A stretch of 27,021 bases of DNA from CAYRFF01 sp964436125 (GTDB taxonomy: Bacteria > Bacteroidota > Bacteroidia > Chitinophagales > Saprospiraceae), in the NCBI GenBank assembly GCA_964436125.1, contig CAYTBT010000035.1, forward strand, positions 1 to 27,021. Reading direction: 5' to 3'. The position numbers were made by a program, and so were the translations under genes. The notes under the pieces were generated by a model that saw only the letters and a list, made by a program, of their open reading frames with translations, made no database searches and was not told the DNA's origin. Of the stretch, positions 8,710-16,988 are shown piece by piece; within the stretch, counting starts at the first letter, position 1; every line of letters starts with the position of its first letter.

Positions 8710-8946
8710 TTATAGCCCTAAGAATTTTTTAAGACCATCTTTTTCTACTCGTGTCACTTTCCCTTCCCTGACTTGCTGCCTGCTTTCCTGGATCTTTGCA
8801 ACAAATTCAGGGTCGTAGGGTGATTCTTCACCATTTTCACCAGTAGAAAGCTCATATTCCACCTTTAAAGCCTCGGCGATAACCTTTAAGGCATTGATTT
8901 GCTCCTCGGTCTCGGGATGTGCAATAAAAATGTTCTGTGCACTCAT
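8710..8946 (-). CDS. DUF2683-type antitoxin, now without a full toxin
   Basis: 78 residues. The N-terminal 'HPETEEQINALKVIAEALKVEYE' and the C-terminal 'ESRQQVREGKVTRV...LKKFLGL' are the pattern of the small Bacteroidota DUF2683-like antitoxins that precede YoeB/RelE toxins. The protein at 22458 ends in the same way (KEFLGL). The partner toxin downstream is reduced to a stub, leaving an orphan antitoxin that may have drifted or may act as an anti-addiction factor. Confidence 0.75.
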   Translation of the reverse strand: MSAQNIFIAHPETEEQINALKVIAEALKVEYELSTGENGEESPYDPEFVAKIQESRQQVREGKVTRVEKDGLKKFLGL

Positions 8947-8987
8947 GATTGCTTTGATTTTATTATTAAAGGAAGATTTGACCGGAA

Positions 8988-9112
8988 AAGTTTCTTGGTA
9001 GGATTATTATTGTATGTTCAAAGCCTGGGACGGACATACTATTAAGCGAGATTTGTAAGAATAAAGGTATGCTGAAACATTGAGTTTTGCGAAAGCTCGC
9101 AAGGACTTATCC
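8988..9112. repeat. TA-associated flank repeat, copy 2
   Basis: About 110 bases closely matching 6832-6945 (GTTTCTTGGTAGGATTATTA, then TATGCTGAAACATTGAG, then GCTCGCAAGG). It sits just upstream of the minus-strand antitoxin at 8946, as copy 1 does for the antitoxin at 6769. Confidence 0.7.
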
Positions 9113-9228
9113 ATATAAACCAACACATTGAACATATTCCATAGAAATCGATTCCACCAAATTCACTTTCCTAAGAGTCTTGAGCCGATGAAATGATGAA
9201 ACGATGAAAAATTATTATCTTGCAGGTA

Positions 9229-10155
9229 ATGAAGTATTTCTATGTCATAATTATTTTTCTGCTTTCCACTGTATCCATGCAGGGTAAGGATAATAAGCAT
9301 AGCTTTAATCATAATGCTTTGATGGTTACAGAAGCGGAAGTAACAGTAGAAAATTTCATGGCTGTCGATGTAGCTGATGCAACTGACTTTCGACATGACT
9401 ATAGAGCGCTTAATTTATTCGATAATAAGCGCGGAGCGGTTAAGGCGTGGGAGGCCCTAATAGCTCATCCTCTAATTCGAAAAGATGTAGCTACTCTTAC
9501 ATCTGCCAGTAAAATTTTAGGTAATAATGGAATAGCAAATATTATAGGTAAGGAAGACTTGCAATCAGTAGTTCAGAAACTAGCAGCAATAGGAGTAAAG
9601 TGCAGAAGTTGTACAAGTGGAAATCCATTTTATCGATACATGGATGAAATATTAGATGATCTGGAGTATGGTGCAACAAAGTTTGGGAATGAATACACTT
9701 CAGTAATTACAGGGTTTAAGCAAGGAGGGAATTTCACAGAAGGTGCGATGTTCGTTGCCGATGCAGTTAGAAGATACGGTAATGATTTTCCTCCAGGTAC
9801 ATTATTTGAATTTACAGAAGTCACAGCAGGAGGAGTTCGGCGAGTGGATGTTAGAGTTGGAAATACTTTTTACGAATTTAAATCTGTCGCTTCAGTTCCT
9901 CCATCAGGCTTTGCGACTCAGTTTATTAAAGATATGGATTTAGCTGATGTTACAGATTTGAGTCAGTTGAAGTGGTGGTTTGATGGGAAAAAAGTAAGTA
10001 GCCTTCCAAAGCAACAATTTTTGGATCAGCTTAATGCTGCATCGATTGATCAGTCCATAATCAATAAACTTTTGCCAAACATTACAAACCCAACAAAGAA
10101 TGATTTGCTACAAAAGATAAGTCAGGATTTTGACCAAATATTTTCAATTAAGTGA
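9229..10155 (+). CDS. Exported PD-(D/E)XK nuclease-type polymorphic toxin
   Basis: 308 residues from ATG 9229, chosen over TTG 9220 because it starts cleanly into a signal peptide (MKYFYVIIIFLLSTVSMQG). After a short linker, 'FDNKRGAVKAWEALIAHPLIRKD' matches the pre-toxin segment found ahead of nuclease domains in Bacteroidota Rhs-type toxins. The catalytic core is R-VDV then YEFKS: D207, E216 and K218 form a D-x8-E-x-K motif, followed by FATQFIKDMDLADVTDLSQL, which fits the 'FI.QF..RDL..A..L.Q' tail of the same domain. Predicted action is DNA or RNA cleavage. The next gene overlaps by 4 bases and is its likely immunity gene. The long repeat-rich delivery body of Rhs proteins is missing, so export relies on the signal peptide and an unknown route. 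Family placement is from memory of the motif. Confidence 0.75.
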   Translation: MKYFYVIIIFLLSTVSMQGKDNKHSFNHNALMVTEAEVTVENFMAVDVADATDFRHDYRALNLFDNKRGAVKAWEALIAHPLIRKDVATLTSASKILGNNGIANIIGKEDLQSVVQKLAAIGVKCRSCTSGNPFYRYMDEILDDLEYGATKFGNEYTSVITGFKQGGNFTEGAMFVADAVRRYGNDFPPGTLFEFTEVTAGGVRRVDVRVGNTFYEFKSVASVPPSGFATQFIKDMDLADVTDLSQLKWWFDGKKVSSLPKQQFLDQLNAASIDQSIINKLLPNITNPTKNDLLQKISQDFDQIFSIK

Positions 10156-11213
10156 TTTTTAGAAAGATAAAGGAAGTACAAAATCATAATAGCTATTCTT
10201 ATTCAACGTTTGACTCTGAGTTGATAGATGGATACTTGGCATATTTTGATAATAATTCTGTTTTTAGGATTATCTCACTTGACAATTGGAAGGTTTTATT
10301 CGAGAAAGATTATAGAAGTCCACTTAGTATAAACTACTGTAAAGGCTTTTTTCTCATTGAGGAGAACAGAATAATTCATGCTGTAAATCTGGAAGGTGGT
10401 AAGATTGAAGCTTATTATACCAGTGATTTACTTGAAGGTTATGAAATTTCTACTTCCGTTGTTTCTCCAGGGGTTATTATTGAGAGTCAAACGAAATATG
10501 AAAACTATTCTATATCTGAGAGAAAATCGAAACTTATAGATGTAGAATCTAATACTGAATTATATTCATGGGGTACGATTCATGATCTTATTGATTTAGA
10601 TAATAGTCTTGCATATCTTCAACCAAGAAACGGAGGAGAATTAATATGTAGGGATATTAGAACAACTGAAGAAAAATGGTTGGTTAATCTTGATAATGGA
10701 GCCCAAGGAAAGCGAATTTTTGGTAAGTCAGCTTCAGCTATTTTCGTTCAACGTGTAGTGGTAAAATCAAGTCATTTTAATGTTGTTGCTTTAGACAAAA
10801 GCAAAGGATCAATTATTTGGGAACTTGAAGATGCCTTTTCCTTTTACAATTACGATGAATCGAGTTGCAAGCTTTATGGGTTAAGTGGTAGGACATTCGA
10901 AATGATAGATGCAGATACAGGAGAGCGAGAAATCCAAAAGGAGCTAAGTGAAAATTTGCATATTACACCACACCTAACCTACTACGATAATGGCTTACTG
11001 TACTTCTCAGGATATCGAGATAAAAACATACCTGTGTTTGGAGCAGTTGATGTAAAAGATGGAAGTGTGGTATTTACACAAGGAGTACAAATGCCTGGAG
11101 AGAAATCTTTTAGAAAAGGATTGGACAAGCCTATAATTGTTGGTAACCGACTTTATGTCAGAGATGCAATGAAAACTTTACATGTGTACGAAAGAGAATC
11201 TCACCCAGCATAA
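10152..11213 (+). CDS. Cytosolic beta-propeller protein, likely immunity partner
   Basis: 353 residues from a GTG start overlapping the toxin stop as GTGA, so translation is probably coupled. No signal peptide and no membrane segment. Repeated short strands ('LIDGYLAYFDNNSVFRI', 'IIHAVNLEGGKIEAYY', 'VVALDKSKGSIIWEL', 'FGAVDVKDGSVVF') are the blade pattern of PQQ/WD40-like propellers, about six to seven blades. A cytosolic partner suits a nuclease toxin whose target is inside the cell. No enzymatic motif is seen. The immunity role is inferred from position, not from recognised homology. Confidence 0.65.
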   Translation: MIFRKIKEVQNHNSYSYSTFDSELIDGYLAYFDNNSVFRIISLDNWKVLFEKDYRSPLSINYCKGFFLIEENRIIHAVNLEGGKIEAYYTSDLLEGYEISTSVVSPGVIIESQTKYENYSISERKSKLIDVESNTELYSWGTIHDLIDLDNSLAYLQPRNGGELICRDIRTTEEKWLVNLDNGAQGKRIFGKSASAIFVQRVVVKSSHFNVVALDKSKGSIIWELEDAFSFYNYDESSCKLYGLSGRTFEMIDADTGEREIQKELSENLHITPHLTYYDNGLLYFSGYRDKNIPVFGAVDVKDGSVVFTQGVQMPGEKSFRKGLDKPIIVGNRLYVRDAMKTLHVYERESHPA

Positions 11214-11359
11214 AACTTCTGTGTTTAAATCATGAATTTCCTCATCTACAATATTGAATAGATTCTCTTTAGGCTTAGAGTTCATATTTTGAATCACTTG
11301 AAGTCTTGAGACCGTCTTTTTTATCAAAATATCCATACGCTACACAGAATATTACAATC

Positions 11360-11525
11360 TCTTAAAAACGGGAGTATAAGGCAGATGAGAGCTTATACGA
11401 TCTGAAACCTTGTGAGGTATGGGAAGGCTCACGAGGTTTTTTAATGGGTGGAAAAGTACATTTTAAAAGTCTTTTCATTTGCACCCTATCCCCCGCCTTT
11501 CCCTCGCGAGGGAAAGGAGCTGATT
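11360..11525 (+). repeat. Cassette-end repeat, copy 1
   Basis: The order 'TATAAGGCAGATGAGA', 'CTGAAACCTTGTGAGG' hairpin, 'GGAAAAGTAC', 'AAAAGTCTTTTCATTTGCACC' minus its last base, then the composite repeat palindrome recurs at 16989-17210. In both cases it follows the last gene of an effector/immunity unit. Confidence 0.6.
11408..11442 (+). terminator. Intrinsic-type terminator within the cassette-end repeat
   Basis: Stem CCTTGTGAG / CTCACGAGG (one G-T wobble) with an 11-base loop, followed at once by six Ts. It lies about 195 bases after the stop of the propeller gene. It may work in that orientation for the toxin/immunity operon. Confidence 0.5.
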
Positions 11526-11694
11526 GTGCTATTTGTATGTTTTAAAAGTCTGTCCTTCTTGCACACTTCCTCTGCCTTGCCTTTTGCACCCTATCAATTA
11601 TCCTCTAGTAAAGTTCTCTACTTAACAATTTGGTTTTTATTACTGGCCAAACTTCTGCATGCCACTCGCAGGAGCTCGTGGTTTCCTCATCGAC

Positions 11695-11805
11695 TTGACA
11701 TTCAGTCAACTCGGTCTCGGACAAGCCAGGTGGAATGCCGAGAATCGGCACGACCGGAGGTCGTTTTCCACAAGGCAGGCCGAGACTTCATTCAGTCATC
11801 CTCGG
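11695..11805 (-). repeat. Long-form hairpin repeat, copy D, with a branched fold
   Basis: Framework words are on the minus strand (GATGACTGAATGAAGT, about 11786-11801). The variable slot 11714-11786 can fold completely: outer stem GTCTCGG/CCGAGAC (11714-11720 with 11780-11786), GCC/GGC, then GTGGAA/TTCCAC (11730-11735 with 11766-11771). This last stem encloses two abutting hairpins, TGCCGA-GAA-TCGGCA (11736-11750) and CGACC-GGA-GGTCG (11751-11763). A second small hairpin, TTGAC-ATTCA-GTCAA, lies at 11695-11709. It is not a tRNA: no CCA-type acceptor stem or T-loop consensus. Confidence 0.65.
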
Positions 11806-11810
11806 AGATG

Positions 11811-12083
11811 GAAAGGAGCAGGGTATTGCTATCATTGAAAACTTGCACATTAATAAAAGTACAATCTAAAGCTCCTCCATTCCCAAGATGACTGAGTGAA
11901 GTATACAATCGACAGCGTCGGTTGTATACCAATGGTCGTAAATCGACCATTGACGAAGGAACCGAGGGCTCCGCCCCGAGGATAAGATTTAGGGAGGGTG
12001 CAGAAGGGAAAGGAGCAGGGTATTGCTATCATTGAAAACTTGCACATTAATAAAAGCACAATCTAAAGCTCCTCAATTCCTAA
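11811..12083 (+). repeat. 76-bp direct repeat flanking long-form hairpin copy B
   Basis: Bases 11811-11886 and 12008-12083 are nearly identical (GAAAGGAGCAGGGTATTGCT onward). Between them lies hairpin copy B: 13-base arms at 11901-11913 and 11917-11929 with one wobble; CAATGGTCG/CGACCATTG around loop TAAAT at 11930-11952; GGGC-TCC-GCCC at 11966-11976; then GAGGATAAGATTTAGGGAGG. The 11214-12135 stretch has no supported gene. Confidence 0.7.
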
Positions 12084-12135
12084 GGGAGGGGCTTTTAAGC
12101 CGTGGTTTTAATTGTATGTATCGTCCTAAAATTGA

Positions 12136-12534
12136 TTAAGTACCAGAAGACTTACGCTTGATTTCCTCAATTGTGTCCTTTATCTTTTCTTCCACTTGTT
12201 CCTAGTGTTCAAGGACTTCTTCATTACGAAATCTAATTACGTTATAGCCTAAGGACTTTAACTTATCTTCTCTGAGAATATCGTATTCTTTCTGCTCTAT
12301 TTTATCGTGTATATCACCATCAAATTCAATTACCAATCTGTATCGATGACAATAGAAGTCGGCAATGAAATATGCTTCATCTTTGTTAAAAGTATAATGA
12401 CGAATAATAAATTGACGATTAAATTTTAAGCCTAGGAATTGCTTCCGACGTAATTTCTGCCATCCGTAAGCTTCTGCGAGAGTTGGATTTTTCCGCATTG
12501 CACGCGCTGCATGTAGGACGAATTTATAGCTCAT
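12136..12534 (-). pseudogene. DUF559 endonuclease-like gene with an in-frame stop
   Basis: ATG at 12534 opens a frame nearly identical to the intact 132-residue copy at 20960-20562. The conserved FIADFYC and LVIEFDGDIHD motifs, which carry the presumed metal-binding acidic residues, are kept. At 12204-12202 the Trp codon TGG of the intact copy (EVLEHW) is TAG, ending the protein after 110 residues and removing the last helix; the frame then stays open to TAA at 12136. A 110-residue product might still fold, so loss of function is likely but not certain. It is flanked on both sides by composite repeats. Confidence 0.8.
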
Positions 12535-12541
12535 GGCTTGT

Positions 12542-12622
12542 AGATAAATTATTGATTGACTCGGGCAGGAGCCATCGGTTCCTTCCTCCTTCATTCAGTC
12601 ATCTTGAAATGGAAGGGAGCAG
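12542..12622 (-). repeat. Hairpin repeat, reduced form
   Basis: On the minus strand, CCATTTCAAGATGACTGAAT followed by GAAGGAGGAAGGAACCG and GGCTCCTGCCCGAG: the framework words meet with the first two hairpin slots missing. It abuts the start of the DUF559 pseudogene. Confidence 0.5.
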
Positions 12623-12625
12623 AGT

Positions 12626-12810
12626 ATTCTGGTTGGAACCATAGCTTCACAATCCCACGGTCGCTGCGCTCCCTCAAGGCTTATGAATCTATGGTTTTAA
12701 CGTAGGATTCATAAGCCTATGAATTTTGTCTTGACAAGAGGAAAGACAAAAGAACGGATTGTGAAGCCTGAGTTTTTCTTCAAAATTCTTCGGGCTCAGC
12801 AACCGCGTCC
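12626..12810 (+). repeat. 185-bp palindromic element, copy 2
   Basis: Identical by eye to 8298-8482, with the same nested inverted repeats and the same kind of flanks. Perfect identity between copies 4.3 kb apart points to recent spread or gene conversion. Confidence 0.75.
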
Positions 12811-12950
12811 TCCTACGGCGGACTGAAGACCGAGCTCCTGCGAGCAGCTAGTTCTTTACTACACTTTAACTAAAATCAATGATGAAGGATCCGCCTACGG
12901 CGGACTAAAGATAGGACTCTTGCCCGAGGATATTAGCAACTGTAAAATTT
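12811..12950 (+). repeat. Partial hairpin repeat next to the duplicated cassette
   Basis: Contains 'AATGATGAAGGATCCGCC', the stem CCGCC-TA-C-GGCGG and 'ACTCTTGCCCGAGGATA', the 3' framework of the long-form element. It ends where the 580-bp duplicated cassette begins. Confidence 0.5.
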
Positions 12951-13528
12951 TAATGCACAATATTATCGACCTTCTCATCAGAAAGCACTATCTTGTCCAT
13001 AGTTAGTTATATTTTTCACCAAGTGGTGAAATTTTCAGGATTCTACATAAACTGTAGAGTCCTTTATTCACTTAACTTCTAGAATTTTTTAGAGTTTAGA
13101 TTCTCGGAATCTAGCTATATAAAAATGCAGATGAAGATTTTTGGCGAATCAAGGCAAAAAATGAGCCATCTAATGAGTGCTAAAGGAAACTGAATAGAGG
13201 AAGAATTAAATTATACGATGAAAAACATCTACGCTCGATTGATTTTAACGATATTCCTTACACTTGTTCTGCAAGGAATCATATTCAGCCAGGCCTGTTT
13301 CATTCAGTTATCGGATGCTACGGGCATTGAATATACGCAGGAACAACTGGATTCACTGGAAGCTGCGGCATGTGAGCTTGTTCAGACATTGCCGACGCAA
13401 TTTCAGAATGACTTTAAGGTATATGATATCGGATTTTATCGGTATAATGCCGATATGGTAGGAGGTGTTGAAGCTGTATGGGATAGGATTATTTCTGAAA
13501 TTCCTACTGAGTATTATCTTATATTTGG
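12951..13528 (+). repeat. Duplicated effector head cassette, copy 1 (other copy 17408-17983)
   Basis: From TAATGCACAATATTAT through the upstream region, start codon, signal peptide and first 103 codons, the sequence matches 17408-17983 with only a few differences, all near the 5' end (around 12980-13012). The coding part appears identical, then identity stops sharply after 'ATATTTGG' and the proteins continue as diverged homologues. This is the mark of gene conversion or duplication of the head. Confidence 0.9.
13014..13113 (+). promoter_or_regulatory. Three palindromes upstream of effector 1
   Basis: TTTCACCA-AG-TGGTGAAA (13014-13031), an imperfect pair GGATTCTACA / TGTAGAGTCC (13038-13062), and TAGATTC-TCG-GAATCTA (13097-13113). 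The first is operator-like. The second could act as an attenuator or terminator of upstream transcription (TTTATTC follows). The third lies just before an AT-rich TATATAAAAA stretch. No exact TAnnTTTG box is present. All three are preserved in copy 2 at 17469-17568. Confidence 0.45.
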
Positions 13529-15308
13529 GAGACAAATAGATAAATTGAATAATGAGACCACCTTTTTATTTGATATTAATTTACCAACGTCAGGAAGTTT
13601 CAGCTGTTATGATTCAGAATTCTACAATAAAGTAAAATTCAAGATTCGTCATGCAGCTAATAGTCAATATATGAAGATTAATATTTCATCGCTTCAGTAT
13701 TCTCAAGTTGAAATATCAGGGATGGAAGAATTAAAGTCATGGATACTCACAATGATTGAATGTTGTGATTCAGGAGCTAGTTATCAGCATAATGAATGTA
13801 GTTTATGCGCCTGGAAGGTTACAGATATTTTACAGTTTTATGAAGCATTAAAGTTTCAGAAAGATAGCTGTATGATTTCTCAAGGCAATCTTCAAATCGA
13901 CGATTCTTCCTGTATATGTAGTTTCAATTATAATATTGAACTACAACACTATATCAATCCTAATATTGAAGTAACTCAGGTCTCATTTATCCATGAATTG
14001 ACTTATAATGAGGAAGTAATAACTATTGATAACATTTATAACTTTTTAATTAAGTTCGGTGAAAAGTTTGCATCAAATAATAAAAGATTTTATGCCGCAA
14101 TAACGGATCAATCAATTTTCTGTACCGATGCGCCTTCTGCTAGAACGGAAGGGAGAAAAGTCCAAAATACAATAGTAAATATCGATCAAATCGAAACCAA
14201 ATTTAAGGCTTCAGAAATCGGGATATGGATCAGCTTACTTTATACAAGCTCAGAATCTTATATTGCAATAAAAACTAAGGGAGTGGATGTCTCATTAATA
14301 CAATGGGCTTTACCTTTTTCTGCTAAATATGATAGTAGTGATGAAATTGTTGATTATATTAAGACTATTAATCAAATGAGAAAATTTGACCCTTATATAC
14401 GATTGGATCGATCAGAGGAATTGTATAATCTTGTAGTACAAAATCCCCATGCCTTACTTAGAGATTGTATGCAGGAAAATAATATTGATCCACAAGATTA
14501 TATTGACCTATTCAATCATTCCTTACCACAGAGTTGTATCGAAAGATTAGATACTCTTGGAGATGGATTCTATTATCAAAATCTCGATAATGCACATTCA
14601 CCAACAGTAAATATGGATTATTACAGCGTAGAAATCTTTATAAATCCTGATTTTGATAATGATGGAGCAGAGGATAACAATAATACATTATTTTATAAAA
14701 TAAGGGAAAATTTCTTGGATTTAGCATCCGGAAGTGATGAATCATTTAATAGTTATTGTATATTTGGAGGCGCTCCTAATATATGGTGGGAATTTAAAGA
14801 TTATCCGGGATTAACTCCTTCATCTTCAGCACAATGGTTAGGAAATCATCCGATTTCAACAATATTTTTAATTGATGCTGGGGGATCAGGAATTGCAACA
14901 TTAGTAGCCGATTTAGGAGCTGTAATTGTCTCTGATATGACTGGGAGTTGCTGGGTATTTTCAACCATCGTAACCCCTGAAAGCGGAAGTCAACCCTTTT
15001 CTGGCCATCGACAGTTTGGTTTAAGATCTAATAGTAATGGTAACCTAGAATTTTTTACTCGGGCAGTAGACCGTGTAAAGTTACCCAGATTAATGAAAGC
15101 TCTACTTATTAACGATGTGTGTTCTTATAAGGATTACTATGAAATAGGTGATGCTACATGGTATAATCTTATGAATGAAGTAACTCAGTTTATATTAAAT
15201 AATGGGGGTGCAGCAGCAATGAATAGAAGAGACCATATCCGCTTAAACTATGAAGAGATTAAGCAAGTTTTAAAGTCTAATAGCCCCATTGACATAAATT
15301 GTAATTAA
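13218..15308 (+). CDS. Exported polymorphic effector-like protein 1, 696 aa
   Basis: Signal peptide MKNIYARLILTIFLTLVLQG, with likely cleavage at FSQA-CF. Residues about 25-183 form a domain shared with the protein at 17673 (CFIQLSDATGIEYTQEQLDS, FKVYDIGFY, EYYLIFGR, ending MIECC); residues 1-103 are identical to it. A second shared landmark is the FCTDAP motif at 301-306, after which the two proteins are unrelated. The C-terminal module (about 520-690) has W.FSTIVTPESG, GHRQFG (596-601), FFTRAVDR (612-619) and a WYNLMNEV...NNGGAAA helix. From memory this pattern occurs as the last domain of Rhs-type proteins in several phyla, with no known activity. No T9SS C-terminal domain is present. The membrane-protein genes just downstream are candidate immunity genes. 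The effector role is an inference from architecture. Confidence 0.7.
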   Translation: MKNIYARLILTIFLTLVLQGIIFSQACFIQLSDATGIEYTQEQLDSLEAAACELVQTLPTQFQNDFKVYDIGFYRYNADMVGGVEAVWDRIISEIPTEYYLIFGRQIDKLNNETTFLFDINLPTSGSFSCYDSEFYNKVKFKIRHAANSQYMKINISSLQYSQVEISGMEELKSWILTMIECCDSGASYQHNECSLCAWKVTDILQFYEALKFQKDSCMISQGNLQIDDSSCICSFNYNIELQHYINPNIEVTQVSFIHELTYNEEVITIDNIYNFLIKFGEKFASNNKRFYAAITDQSIFCTDAPSARTEGRKVQNTIVNIDQIETKFKASEIGIWISLLYTSSESYIAIKTKGVDVSLIQWALPFSAKYDSSDEIVDYIKTINQMRKFDPYIRLDRSEELYNLVVQNPHALLRDCMQENNIDPQDYIDLFNHSLPQSCIERLDTLGDGFYYQNLDNAHSPTVNMDYYSVEIFINPDFDNDGAEDNNNTLFYKIRENFLDLASGSDESFNSYCIFGGAPNIWWEFKDYPGLTPSSSAQWLGNHPISTIFLIDAGGSGIATLVADLGAVIVSDMTGSCWVFSTIVTPESGSQPFSGHRQFGLRSNSNGNLEFFTRAVDRVKLPRLMKALLINDVCSYKDYYEIGDATWYNLMNEVTQFILNNGGAAAMNRRDHIRLNYEEIKQVLKSNSPIDINCN

Positions 15309-15324
15309 AAATAGATAAGAAAAG

Positions 15325-15879
15325 ATGCACCCTAAAGTAAAGAAGTTTGGACTTTATATCTTGGCATTATATTTGGTTGATCGTATGACCTACTTTTCTG
15401 TACCGGTATTTAAAGATTTTCTCTATTACCCGTACAATAATGATTTGGTCGAAATCAATCTTACCAATATTCATTATGTAGAAAGCATTGGAGATATAAT
15501 ACGAATCATGGTGCCTTTTAATCCCTATTACTTAATTATTTGGTTACCAATAATCATATTAAATATTACAGTTATGCTGGTATATTACATATCTTGTAAA
15601 CACACATTGAACACTTCCCAGCGAATAGCACAATATTTCTCTTCCGTGTTCATTGGGTTTCTTCTGTCAATTTGCATATATATCTGTTTATCTTTTATTA
15701 ATAATTACGAAAATGATGTCCTAAATTGTAATCCGTGTTTTTTGGACATATTTCTTATTATTTATGCACCTTATTCTCCTTCGATGATTTGTGGATATTT
15801 GATAGGACAATCAATTTTTGGTCTGTTGTGGGTATTGATCGTAGAAAGATTTATTTTGAAACGTTCACGACAGGATTGA
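15325..15879 (+). CDS. Multi-pass membrane protein, candidate immunity protein of effector 1
   Basis: 184 residues starting 16 bases after the effector stop, in the same direction, so probably co-transcribed. Four or five hydrophobic segments: FGLYILALYLVDRM, YYLIIWLPIIILNITVMLVYY, YFSSVFIGFLLSICIYICLS minus the last residues, IFLIIYAPY, and MICGYLIGQSIFGLLWVLIV. No homology recognised. Position directly behind an effector and ahead of a repeat suggests immunity at the inner membrane, which would mean the effector attacks the envelope. Confidence 0.6.
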   Translation: MHPKVKKFGLYILALYLVDRMTYFSVPVFKDFLYYPYNNDLVEINLTNIHYVESIGDIIRIMVPFNPYYLIIWLPIIILNITVMLVYYISCKHTLNTSQRIAQYFSSVFIGFLLSICIYICLSFINNYENDVLNCNPCFLDIFLIIYAPYSPSMICGYLIGQSIFGLLWVLIVERFILKRSRQD

Positions 15880-16024
15880 ATATTCTCAATCCTTCAAGGA
15901 TTAATGGCAATGCAACTTCCTACCTATAATCAATTGTCATTACATGGTTAAAGATCTAAGATTGGACAAGATATCTCAAGTGGTGGATTTTCAGTATATT
16001 CGCGTGGATATGTAATATTATTCC

Positions 16025-16909
16025 ATGCGGACAGTAAATAATAGCACTATGGCTAGAAGATTCTTAAAATGGGTTAGTAATGTCCTCATCCTCTTATTAA
16101 AACATATTTTTATTATCTTATTACTCTTTTTATCTTTATGGCTAATCGTTTATGTTTTAAATTTAGATTATTTCACTTTAGTTTCTAACAATGATAAACC
16201 TTATGAAACTATATTGTATGTATTTATATTATGTGTGGCTTATTATTTTCCATATCTGTTATTTTTATACATTTTAATTGAAGTGGTAAATTATCTTTTA
16301 AATGATATTCTAAAAATAAACTTACGTTATTGGATACTAACCTTGTGTATATATTTGATATTTGCTCCAATCGCGTGTGAAGAAGTGATTAGGTCGATTG
16401 TATTGATAGCTAATCATGGTATCAAGATTGAAAAATTACTTCATATTCAGACCATCGAAGGATTTAAGTTCTTTTCAGGTCTATTTACAAGCATTGTATT
16501 AATTTTATTACATCATGTTTTTTGGGGAAGAAAAGATAAGAAAAGGGAAACCAATCAGTCAACTTTTGCTTCAAATTCACCTCCTGCGCCTGTCGACATA
16601 GGAAAAAGCAAGAAGCTTTACAGAAACCTTATCATATTTACCATTATTATATTAGGTATAGTATTCTATTTATTAGAAACTTATGTGTATTATAATCAAG
16701 TGAAGAACAGACCATTTGACTATGGATATAGTTGGTATGGCATTTTAACTTTATTCTGTACATTCCTACTGGGAGAAATACTGTATGTTATTACAAATTA
16801 TATCGATAAAAACATCAGCAGAAAACACTTGATCCGATTATTAATCCTTATTGTTATTTGCATGTTATGTATTATATATGTAATACCTATCCTCGATTAT
16901 TTTAATTGA
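16025..16909 (+). CDS. Polytopic membrane protein of unknown function, possible second immunity gene
   Basis: 294 residues with about seven hydrophobic segments (first VLILLLKHIFIILLLFLSLW, last LLILIVICMLCIIYVIPIL) and a short charged loop after the fourth (WGRKDKKRETNQS). An internal ATG at 16049 is an alternative start. It lies 145 bases after the previous gene and before a terminator and cassette-end repeat, so it closes the effector 1 unit. Not recognised; the AT-rich composition is the same as its neighbours. Confidence 0.6.
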   Translation: MRTVNNSTMARRFLKWVSNVLILLLKHIFIILLLFLSLWLIVYVLNLDYFTLVSNNDKPYETILYVFILCVAYYFPYLLFLYILIEVVNYLLNDILKINLRYWILTLCIYLIFAPIACEEVIRSIVLIANHGIKIEKLLHIQTIEGFKFFSGLFTSIVLILLHHVFWGRKDKKRETNQSTFASNSPPAPVDIGKSKKLYRNLIIFTIIILGIVFYLLETYVYYNQVKNRPFDYGYSWYGILTLFCTFLLGEILYVITNYIDKNISRKHLIRLLILIVICMLCIIYVIPILDYFN

Positions 16910-16988
16910 TTTTGATGGTGATGGGGGAGGGAATCGATACGCTACAAGGAGAATTCATGAAAATACTTCTGTGAGTAATATGGAGTTC

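Noticed and set aside
11714..11786. Cloverleaf-like fold considered as a tRNA or integron attC site
   Set aside because: No tRNA consensus (no T-loop, anticodon arm or acceptor pairing of the right lengths). No integrase gene and no attC core sites (R/L boxes); the framework words tie it to the repeat family instead.
11448..11891. 147-codon open frame on the plus strand, and similar frames at 17034-17276, 20157-20435, 963-1205 and 11850-12059
   Set aside because: They run through the palindromic repeats and encode low-complexity strings such as PFPREGKG that recur wherever the repeat occurs. They are frames in repeat DNA, not genes.
11811..12083. Possible CRISPR-like direct repeats
   Set aside because: Only two 76-bp copies, separated by a structured repeat, with no spacer periodicity and no cas gene.
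12957..13007. Short frame MHNIIDLLIRKHYLVHS, repeated near 17411
   Set aside because: Seventeen codons in the duplicated upstream region, with no initiation signal. It may be the tail of a lost gene, but nothing supports translation.
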